In this document: one piece after another, positions 6,747 through 14,100 of the stretch | Layout of the letters: every line of letters starts with the position of its first letter | How positions within the stretch are numbered: the stretch's first letter is position 1 | IMG/VR virus record: IMGVR_UViG_3300034236_000011 | Span: 1-24,676 of that record | Length of the DNA stretch: 24,676 bases | DNA from: a virus | Reading direction: 5' to 3' (one strand) | The notes under the pieces: model-generated | Database searches by the model: none | The model's input: only the letters and a program-made list of their open reading frames with translations | Told to the model about the DNA's origin: nothing | Translations under genes and position numbers: made by a program

Positions 6747-6832
6747 TTTATAAGGCTTTCTTTTATGTATTATACTTAGTAATAGAAGAAAAAAACATAT
6801 CAATGATAGGAAGTGGTTGCTATGGAAATCTC
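6747..6832. promoter_or_regulatory. AT-rich divergent region with putative back-to-back promoters (lysis leftward, gp46 rightward)
   Basis: This is the only clearly AT-rich, non-coding gap between divergent genes in the window. On the minus strand there is a perfect TATAAT at 6774-6769, about 22 bases before the endolysin ATG. On the plus strand the overlapping TATACT (6771-6776) could serve the gp46-like gene. The -35 regions are poor: TTGATA at 6803-6798 on the minus strand is 23 bases from the -10, too far for a standard promoter. An activator or a phage-encoded factor may be needed. The two -10 boxes share bases, so the two directions may exclude each other. Confidence 0.4.
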
Positions 6833-8593
6833 ATGCTGAAAAATATCACCTACTCGGTTGCCTTCCCTATAAACCAAGTTGCCTTGGAAGGGAAGTTTGA
6901 ACCACAACCGGGCCTCACCGCCGTCATCGGACCCAATGGAGTTGGCAAGACCTTCGGCTCCATCGAGATGTCCCGCTTCCTGCTTTACGGGAAAGCCGCC
7001 CTACGAGGGCCAGCGTCAGATTACAAGAAGCTTGATGCGTCAGGCGTTGTCAACATCAAGGGTGCTGACTACACAATCGCACGCTCTAGCAAGAAGGAAA
7101 CCATTACGGACACCACCGGAGAGGTGCTGGCCGTTGGTGCTGATGCTGTCAACAAGAAGATCATCGAACTGATGGGCTACGGCCTGTCCGTGTTCGACGT
7201 GTGCAATGCCAGCGTGCAGAAGAAGGCTGACATCTTCGGAGCCATGCGACCAGCCGAGCGCAAGCGCATGGTCGATGAAGTCGTGGGCCTTACCAGCAAC
7301 GAGCAGGTTGAGAAGGCTGTGAAGAACGAGGCTGCGACCTACAAGCGCGAGGCCGAGGCGCTGACGCGACAGCTTTTCGTGCCCGAGAAGCCGGTCAAGC
7401 CCGACGACTATGAAACCAGCAGCGACCTTGGGCTGGAATACGCGCAGGATGAAGATCGCTACAAGCTGGCACAAAAACTACGCGAGCTTATTCGACCCGA
7501 GAAAGAAATCCCTAAGCCCGATGGTGTGCGCCCGAAGGACGGTGAACGTGAGGTTTTGATAGCCCGACAGGACAAGCACAAGCGCGTCGAGGCTCAACGA
7601 AAAGCTCTCCAAGCACAGATCGTTGAGCAGACTGAGAACGAATATACGCCAGAGCAGCTTGAGAAAGCTGTCGAGCGTCTAGCCTATCATGCCCTTGCTG
7701 AGAATGCTGTCACCTGCCCCACCTGCGGCGACAACTTCGTGCCGGGGGTTGGTCATGTCACTATGCCTGATGGTCCTGACCTGACGCGAGAAGAGATACG
7801 TCGTCACGGTCAGATGATGCGGTTGATCGAGGACTCCAACAAGGCTCGCGCAGAACTGGCGGCATTGCCTAAGACACAAGACGTGAACGAAGAACTGCAC
7901 TCAGTGAATAACCTGATCGCACAGTGGAACGGCTTTGATGCCTTAACCAAGCGTGCCGAAGGTCAGCGTGTAATCAACGCCAACGCCAAGCGTGACCTTG
8001 CTCTCATGGGTGACGTGCCCACCGCAGCAGATTTGGACGCTCTCAAGACACGGCTGTTTGACGCTCGCTACTATGAAAGGCTACTCAATGATTACCAAGT
8101 GCAGCAAGACCGATACGAAAAAACCTCGGCAGAAATCGCGGAAGCCCTGCGACTTGCTGACGCATTCCGAGAAGGAGCAACTAGCCTTGCAGATGCAAGG
8201 GCCACGCTCAAGGCGCTCCTTGCTCCGTCTCTTAGTCGAGTCGCTTCGCGTCTCCTAAACGATATGACCAACGGAAAGTATTCCGAAGTAATTGTTGACG
8301 ACGACATGGAGATAACGGTCAACGGTCAAAGTATCGAGACCCTATCTGGCGGCAACGAGACCGTCGCCAACATCGCCCTTCGTCTTGCGCTTGGGCAGGT
8401 GCTCGTCGTTGAGACCTTCCCTGTGTTTCTTGGGGATGAAATGGATGCTTTTGCTGACGAGAGCCGACGTGAAGCAGTGGCCGAAGCAATGGCTGCGCTG
8501 CTCGACAAGGGCCACCTCAAGCAAGTCATCCTCGTCACGCATCGCGGCGTGGCAGCAGCCGATCATGTGATCGACTTAGGTAATACTGAGTAA
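6833..8593 (+). CDS. SbcC/Rad50-like (T4 gp46-type) recombination ATPase
   Basis: ATPase partner of the nuclease encoded at 2783. The 586 residues hold Walker A GPNGVGKT (33-40), a helical coiled-coil middle interrupted by the zinc hook CPTC (C295, C298), the ABC signature LSGGN (504-508), Walker B VFLGDEMDA (D535, E536), and the H-loop VTHR (H570). T4 gp46 is 560 residues, so this is the short phage type. The ATG at 6833 (MLKNITYS) is preferred because it has GGAA at suitable spacing. An ATG at 6803 in the same frame would add ten residues (MIGSGCYGNL) unlike the family N-terminus. It is the first gene of a plus-strand unit reading from the AT-rich divergent region, separated from its nuclease partner by the inverted lysis genes. 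Confidence 0.92.
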   Translation: MLKNITYSVAFPINQVALEGKFEPQPGLTAVIGPNGVGKTFGSIEMSRFLLYGKAALRGPASDYKKLDASGVVNIKGADYTIARSSKKETITDTTGEVLAVGADAVNKKIIELMGYGLSVFDVCNASVQKKADIFGAMRPAERKRMVDEVVGLTSNEQVEKAVKNEAATYKREAEALTRQLFVPEKPVKPDDYETSSDLGLEYAQDEDRYKLAQKLRELIRPEKEIPKPDGVRPKDGEREVLIARQDKHKRVEAQRKALQAQIVEQTENEYTPEQLEKAVERLAYHALAENAVTCPTCGDNFVPGVGHVTMPDGPDLTREEIRRHGQMMRLIEDSNKARAELAALPKTQDVNEELHSVNNLIAQWNGFDALTKRAEGQRVINANAKRDLALMGDVPTAADLDALKTRLFDARYYERLLNDYQVQQDRYEKTSAEIAEALRLADAFREGATSLADARATLKALLAPSLSRVASRLLNDMTNGKYSEVIVDDDMEITVNGQSIETLSGGNETVANIALRLALGQVLVVETFPVFLGDEMDAFADESRREAVAEAMAALLDKGHLKQVILVTHRGVAAADHVIDLGNTE

Positions 8594-8660
8594 TAGCCTG
8601 ATATTCGTTTTGCAGTAGCAGAGCTTAGTTGTATCTGGCTGTATCACAGGAGATTTAGAA

Positions 8661-9047
8661 ATGCTTACCCCCGAAGTCATCGCGGACATACTTGTGCGTT
8701 ACAAGCAGACCCGCTCCCCTTTCAAGACTGCCACCTCCGTAGGTGTCAGCGTTGACGAAGTGTTCTCGGTCATCAACAGCCAGCAAGAGCGCGTCGTCAC
8801 AGCCGAAGAGCGTTATGGTGGCCTTGGTCGCCCTGACATTCGGAAGCACACTGTTGCTCGTCGTTCTGCCACGCTGCTAGGTTGGGACAATGACAACCCC
8901 GCCATTATCAAGGCACGCGCAGACTATGAGGCAGGCACGCACATCATGGCCACTGGTCGTGACGGCGGCACCCTGATCCTCTATTCAATCCCGCGCAAGG
9001 GTCGTCCTGATCCAATGCCGGGTTACTTCCTGCCAGAGGTCGCGTAA
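8661..9047 (+). CDS. Unknown phage protein with possible N-terminal helix-turn-helix
   Basis: The 128-residue product has a strong ribosome binding site (AGGAG, eight bases before the ATG) and lies 67 bases after the gp46-like gene. Residues 4-40 ([20 protein letters not shown], then [14 protein letters not shown]) look like a helix-turn-helix: a helix, a T-A-x-x-x-G-V-S turn, then V-D-E-V-x-x-V as recognition helix. The middle contains [20 protein letters not shown] and the end is [15 protein letters not shown] and FLPEVA, without a known motif. It is followed by a TAATG overlap with thymidylate synthase. A role as a DNA-binding protein is possible. I recognise no family. Confidence 0.65.
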   Translation: MLTPEVIADILVRYKQTRSPFKTATSVGVSVDEVFSVINSQQERVVTAEERYGGLGRPDIRKHTVARRSATLLGWDNDNPAIIKARADYEAGTHIMATGRDGGTLILYSIPRKGRPDPMPGYFLPEVA

Positions 9048-10048
9048 TGAAAAAGCATCCTCTAATCATGTCGGGTGGACCGGCCATCGTTGACCCCAAC
9101 GGCGGCGTGTTCCAGCCTGTTGCCGGGTCGTCTGTCATTCAGGTGGACGCTTCGCAGCTACGCAACGGCAATCGCCCCTACCACGGCGAGCTACAGTATC
9201 TCGGCCTGCTCCAAGAGCTAGTCGATCTGCATGAGGAAGACCCTACGCCACGCGAAGATCGCACAGGCACTGGCACCTTCTCGACGTTCGGACGGCAGAT
9301 GCGGTTCGACATTGAGGACGAGTTTCCTCTGCTGACCACGAAGAAGGTGTTCTTTCGTGGCGTCGTAGAGGAACTGTTGTGGATGCTGTCAGGCAGCACC
9401 AGCGCCTTGCCTCTGCAAGAGAAGGGCGTTCACATTTGGGACGAGTGGTGCGACGAGAACTGCGAGCTTGGCCCTGTGTATGGTAAACAGTGGCGGGCTT
9501 GGGAAACCAATCGAACGACCGTAGAGCGCGGAGAGACCGAGTTCATGGGTATGGATTGGTCTATCCAGAAGCCTCTTGTGATCGACCAAATCTCCAACGT
9601 CATCAAGAGCTTGATCGAGAAGCCAAATGATCGCGGCCATATCGTCAGCGCATGGAACGTGGCTGACATTGACAGCATGCGCTTGCGTCCCTGCCACGCC
9701 CTGTTCCAGTTCTACGTCAAGGATGGAAAGCTCTCATGTCAGTTGTATCAACGATCCGCCGACATCTTTCTTGGCGTGCCCTTCAACCTCGCATCCTACG
9801 CGCTGTTGACGCACTTGATTGCCCGCGAAGTTGGCTTGGGTGTGGGCGAGTTCATCCACACCTTTGGCGATCTTCACCTGTATGCCAACCACGTCGAGCA
9901 GGCGAAGGAACAGTTGTCACGAAACCCAACACCCTTTCCGTCACTCAAGGTTGTTGGCGACAAGGACATCTTCGACCTGAACTCGGAAGATATTCAACTC
10001 TTCAACTACAGCCCCCTCCCCTCAATCAAAGCGGAAGTTTCAGTATGA
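9047..10048 (+). CDS. thyA: Thymidylate synthase (ThyA type) with an N-terminal extension
   Basis: Methylates dUMP to dTMP with methylene-tetrahydrofolate. Visible hallmarks in the 333 residues: DRTGTGT (71-77), FPLLTTKK (93-100), [27 protein letters not shown], the active site [10 protein letters not shown] with nucleophile C216, [19 protein letters not shown] (Asn retained in FN, which favours dUMP over dCMP), and [13 protein letters not shown] in the slightly varied form [14 protein letters not shown]. coli ThyA is 264 residues and starts where residue 50 lies here, so about 48 residues ([10 protein letters not shown] to GNRPYHGEL) are extra. The TAATG overlap and an AGAGG upstream support this start. 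It ends in an ATGA overlap with the next gene. Confidence 0.96.
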   Translation: MKKHPLIMSGGPAIVDPNGGVFQPVAGSSVIQVDASQLRNGNRPYHGELQYLGLLQELVDLHEEDPTPREDRTGTGTFSTFGRQMRFDIEDEFPLLTTKKVFFRGVVEELLWMLSGSTSALPLQEKGVHIWDEWCDENCELGPVYGKQWRAWETNRTTVERGETEFMGMDWSIQKPLVIDQISNVIKSLIEKPNDRGHIVSAWNVADIDSMRLRPCHALFQFYVKDGKLSCQLYQRSADIFLGVPFNLASYALLTHLIAREVGLGVGEFIHTFGDLHLYANHVEQAKEQLSRNPTPFPSLKVVGDKDIFDLNSEDIQLFNYSPLPSIKAEVSV

Positions 10049-10725
10049 GCGATTCCCAATACATGCACCTCGGCAGCGAAGCCGAGGCCGACGATCTGGA
10101 AGCAGCCGGTAAGGCTCCTGTTCAGTTGCCCGATTTGGAACTGACGGAAGTCATCAGCGACGAGCAGCCGTTCGATCCTCTCGCCGCCTTGCAGGCTGTC
10201 GGTATCTCGCACATGCCAGAGCCGATCCCTGCCGAAGAGATTGAGGCATACTCGCACGATGTCACTCTTGCGATTGACAACGGCGTTGGTCCCAACGTGA
10301 TTGGTGATTTCACCTATGCTGGTGAAGCTGACAACTCGACGGAGCCGCTGACAACCGGCGTGAACCCCAAGGACCTGATCGGATTGACGAAGCCAGACCT
10401 GTCGCTTATCCCCGGTGCCGCGCTACTCTATGAGTCGCAGGCAATGATGGACGGAGCGAAGAAGTATGGCCCATACAACTGGCGTGACAACCCCGTTCTC
10501 TACCGGGTTTATATCGCGGCTGCCATTCGGCATCTTTATCAGCTTCTTGATGGTGAGGACTTCGATCCTATCAGCGGCGTGCATCATGTCGGTCATGCGC
10601 GGGCCTGCCTCGGCATCCTCGCGGACGCGAACGAGACCGGCAATCTTGTTGACGACCGACCGACCAAGGGAGCGTCAGGAGAAATGATCCGACGCTTCGG
10701 AGATACACAGTCGTTCCGCAGATAA
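10045..10725 (+). CDS. Protein with a DUF5664 / dATP-dGTP diphosphohydrolase-type domain
   Basis: The 226-residue product starts in an ATGA overlap with thymidylate synthase and has GGAAG upstream; the frame is open further upstream inside thyA but that part is shadow. Residues 1-106 are acidic and low in structure ([33 protein letters not shown]). Residues 107-209 carry the domain: [71 protein letters not shown], and [13 protein letters not shown]. This closely follows the family I know as DUF5664, related to MazG-like all-alpha NTP pyrophosphohydrolases and annotated as dATP/dGTP diphosphohydrolase; the MazZ enzyme of phages with 2-aminoadenine genomes is of a similar kind. Catalysis would cleave a purine dNTP to dNMP and pyrophosphate. 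No PurZ gene is present here, so the biological role is open. A terminator follows four bases after the stop. Confidence 0.8.
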   Translation: MSDSQYMHLGSEAEADDLEAAGKAPVQLPDLELTEVISDEQPFDPLAALQAVGISHMPEPIPAEEIEAYSHDVTLAIDNGVGPNVIGDFTYAGEADNSTEPLTTGVNPKDLIGLTKPDLSLIPGAALLYESQAMMDGAKKYGPYNWRDNPVLYRVYIAAAIRHLYQLLDGEDFDPISGVHHVGHARACLGILADANETGNLVDDRPTKGASGEMIRRFGDTQSFRR

Positions 10726-10861
10726 AGGAAGAGGGGGCGAAAGCCCCCTCTTTTTTGTGTATCAGATTTAATACCTTACGCCGCTTGTCTTTCACGACCT
10801 TGGGTCTGTTAATAGGCAAACGCAGCGAGGCTGCGACAGGGTTACGCTTGACCTTGGGCAT
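10571..10861 (-). CDS. Small basic protein with an NPVA-x-x-LR motif; frame runs through the terminator
   Basis: The ATG at 10861 has an excellent ribosome binding site (GGAG, seven bases before it) and overlaps the end of the preceding gene by 20 bases. The first 32 residues (MPKVKRNPVAASLRLPINRP, then KVVKDKRRK) look like the short, very basic phage proteins with the pattern RNPVA-x-x-LR-x-P-x-x-R-x-x-VV that I recall from many tailed phages; those normally stop after 30-60 residues. Here no in-frame stop occurs before 10571, so the frame reads through the terminator hairpin ([11 protein letters not shown]) and antisense into the plus-strand gene, for 96 residues in total. The N-terminal third is credible; the rest is probably not under selection, or the stop was lost. 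Confidence 0.5.
   Translation of the reverse strand: MPKVKRNPVAASLRLPINRPKVVKDKRRKVLNLIHKKEGAFAPSSFICGTTVYLRSVGSFLLTLPWSVGRQQDCRSRSRPRGCRGRPAHDRHDARR
10729..10756 (+). terminator. Strong intrinsic terminator, possibly bidirectional
   Basis: A 10-bp GC-rich stem (AAGAGGGGGC with GCCCCCTCTT) closes on a GAAA tetraloop (10739-10742) and runs into six T residues (10751-10756). It lies right after the stop of the gene at 10045 and between converging plus- and minus-strand operons. On the minus strand the 3' flank (TTCCTTTAT) is weaker but could also terminate. Confidence 0.92.
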
Positions 10862-11153
10862 TGATCCTCTCCAACAGGGTTGCGACTTGGGCTTCCAGAG
10901 CTTCCACCCTATCAACCAACTCGCCTCTTGTCACGCCGCTACGGCGATTTTCTTTATCCAGTTTCTCACGCTTGGCGTTGTCCTTGACCCAACGGCCCTT
11001 CTCAAGGTCGAACCATTCACAGGCAGGATCAGTCGTATGCTTCGTCGTGGCACGAACGATGTGCCCCTCTGGCGGGTCCTCGCCGGGGTTCGTTAGAACC
11101 TGATGCATCTTCCCATCTTCGTCAAAGACCAGCCACTTTTTCATCTTAGCCAT
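10842..11153 (-). CDS. Small protein downstream of the tail tip gene, C-terminal coiled coil
   Basis: About 103 residues, starting at the ATG at 11153, which overlaps the tail tip stop by eight bases (MAKMKKWLVFDEDGK). An ATG at 11144 (MKKWLVF) is the alternative. The N-terminal half is a small mixed domain (KMHQVLTNPGEDPPEGHIVR and DPACEWFDLEKGRWVKDN). The C-terminal part is a charged helix with leucine and valine heptads (GELVDRVEALEAQVATLLER). Position after a J-like gene suggests a tail fibre chaperone or an accessory tail component, but I know no matching family. Confidence 0.65.
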   Translation of the reverse strand: MAKMKKWLVFDEDGKMHQVLTNPGEDPPEGHIVRATTKHTTDPACEWFDLEKGRWVKDNAKREKLDKENRRSGVTRGELVDRVEALEAQVATLLERINAQGQA

Positions 11154-14100
11154 TACCATTCGCATAACCATCGGAGTTTGGTTCTAGGCGAAGCGCATTC
11201 GCGGTCAAGGCTTTGTAGAAATTGAGGCGAACGTCATAGTTTCCCGCAGCAGGCGCGACCGATTGAACCATAGTTAGCTCACCATAGTCATTTAGGTTTC
11301 CTTCTTGATCCGTAGAGGTAACACTTCCGGTGGCATATGGCCCAATGTCCGTCCAGCTATTGGCTCCCGCAGGAGAATACTGGAACTTCGCCACAAGACG
11401 CGTGGACCTAGTGATACCGAAGCAGGAATATTGAGCACTCAAGTTGCACACCAACGTCTTGCCCGAACCCACATAGACAGGAGCAGCCGCAGTGACAGCC
11501 GGTGTTCCCGCTACTGCCGTTACGTTCGTCGGCATATAGACAGCAGCGCCTGATCCTGTTCCACCTGTGGGAGGAGGAGTAACAGGTGGCGGCACATAAA
11601 CCGCGTTCTGTTTAGCTACAGCTACAGGGTGAGCCGAAACAAGCGTGCCCTTGTAGTAAATGTTCAGCGTGAAGCTGCCGCTGCCTGTCACAGTGTTAGG
11701 AAGAGTGACTTGGCCCTTCGATGGACTGCCAGCGCCGTTGTCAACAGAGATACCGGATAAAGCGGGAGTCTGGCCGGAAATAGCGTAGGTAGTATCCCCG
11801 CTGGTCGTCACTAACTGACCGCCTTTGAGCACCTTAGGCAGAGCCAACGTGACAGGAAACTGACCCGCGTCAAGAACACCGCTGCTATTGGCATTGAGCG
11901 TTACAGTTGTAACCGTGTATTCTGAAGTCACCTGCGAGTTCGCGGTAACGTCAGCACCCATCTCGTTGCCGGGACCCGGCGTGAAGTTAGGATGCACAGT
12001 CTGAGACGAACCAGCAGTCGTCACCATTGGTTCACCGATGTAGGTAATCATGTCGCCAGCAGGGCCACCGCCTGCACCAGCATAGACTTCAAGCCAAGCA
12101 TAATAAGCATTGGCAGGCACGTTTACAAAGGCTGCTGGCTTGTAAAGTAGAGGAGTGCCTCCGGTTCCACTTGCAATTGAAGTATTGGTTATGCCGTTAC
12201 CGTTGGCATCAACCCACCAAATCACAAAGTTCCAAGCACGATTTTGACCTTGTGCATCAATGCCAATGTAAGCTGAAACACTAAGACGTTCAAAAGGACG
12301 AACAGGAATTGGTGCTACCGCTAACTTAGTTCCGATACTAGCTGTTTCAGTTCCAGCAGCACCAAAGCGAGTCGTGCCTACGATAAAAGCACGACCATCT
12401 ATTACTTGCTTGTCAAAATAAACATTGTTAGCGACAGCGAGCAAAGGTGCCCAACCGTTAGTGCCGCCCTCCATTAAGGAGAAGCGCACGCGATTGCCGT
12501 CACCAAGCGCGGTGTTGAGCGAGGTAACGTCTGCACCAGCAGCAGCCGTAGACCTGTCGGTGCGAATGATCGTGAACGTATCTGTGATGTTGGTGAGGTT
12601 TCCTTTGGCAGTCACCGTCACTTGCAGGTTGCCGCCGAAGTTGGCGAGCGAAAGCGTGCGAGTGTTGCCCGTTCCATTGAGCGTCACGTTGGGCGAGACC
12701 GTCCACGTTATAGTCTCGCTGGCATTCTGCGGCGTAGCCGTCAGCGTGATTAGCTGGTTAGGATTGACAGCCACGTTGTCCAAGAAAAGGAACGCCTGCT
12801 GGTCAGCCGTCAGCTTGATGACAGAGCCATTCAAACCATTCGATGCCATGACCGTAGGAGTGGCCCACTCGGTAGGAGCGATCGTGTCCGTCGCAGCAGC
12901 AGCAGCAGCAGTGGCCGTGGTCACATACAGGGGATCGTTAGCCGCGTTGACTGTGGGCACAGCTTGCGTCCAGCCCTGAAGATCGCCAGACAGCACGCCG
13001 GTTTGGAACGTGAGGGTCGTGTTCAAAGTTGGCTTGGTTGGGATCGAAGCGGCACGCTTGTAGAGGAACACAGTCGCAACGCTGATACCCGATGGCCCCT
13101 GACTACCGCTGGCACTGGCGACCAAAATCTGTGGAGCCGTCCACTCAGTCGCAGCAATGGTGTCTGTCGTATTGACGTTGCTTGCCGTGGCGACAGCAAC
13201 CCACAACGGCAAGCCGTTGTCGTTTGGAATGGTAGCCTGCCAACCGTTGTTGAGATTGGCCACAACACCCGACGAGAACGTGTAGGTCACGCCTAACGTT
13301 GGCAAGGTAGGAGCATTGGTCGCACGCTGGTAGATGTAGACAATGGCGTTGTTCAAGCCCTGTGAGCCACCAGCACCGTTTTGGGCCATGACAGTAGGCG
13401 CAGCCCACTCGGCCCCCGGAATAACGTCTGTGGGGTCTGCTGACGAGGCGGTAACAGTGGTGACGTAAAGCAGGTTGCCGTCGTTGGTTGGAACAGTCTG
13501 CTGCCAGCCCTGAAGATCGCCAGACAGCAGACCCGTAGCGAACGTAAAAGTCAGATTCGTTGTCGGCTTCGTCGGCACAGTTGTAACAGGCGAACGCCTA
13601 TACAAGAACACCGTCGCCACGTTGAGACCAGCGGGGCCTTCGCTGCCAGTGCCGGGAGGACCATCCTGTGCAAGAATCGTGGCACCAGCCCACTCGTTTG
13701 GCTGGATGATGTCAGAGTTCGTGTCGTTGCTTGCTGACGCGACAGTAACCCACAACGGCAGACCATTGGTGGTGGGGATTGTTCGCACCCAACCGTTGTT
13801 GTGTCCGGTAAGAACACCCGACGAAAACGTGTAGGTCGCAGCAGTTGTTGGTAGATCAGGCGTAGTAGCCTTGCGCTGATACAGATAGACCGTCGCAGTA
13901 TTCAGACCCGGAGCACCGCGATCCACAAAGAGAACGATCTTCTCAAAGGTCGGCACAGTTCCAGTAGACCTGTGGTCCGCAGTAACCATGTAGCTCACAC
14001 CTTGGTGGCTGAAGATGTCGCCCACAAAGTAGTCAGTATTGCTGGCCCATGCGCCGCGTGGATTGTTACGTGTGGCACCCGGCGTAGCAGGACGCAAGTC

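Noticed and set aside
6747-6803. Endolysin start at 6803 with a hydrophobic leader (MICFFLLLLS)
   Set aside because: The leader would be followed by HKRKPYK without a cleavage or SAR pattern, lies upstream of the likely minus-strand -10 box, and overlaps the gp46 leader. The Met at 6746 fits the GH19 N-terminus.
12826-13918. CRISPR-like or non-coding repeat array
   Set aside because: The repeats are about 270 bases, imperfect, in frame, and encode protein modules of the tail tip.
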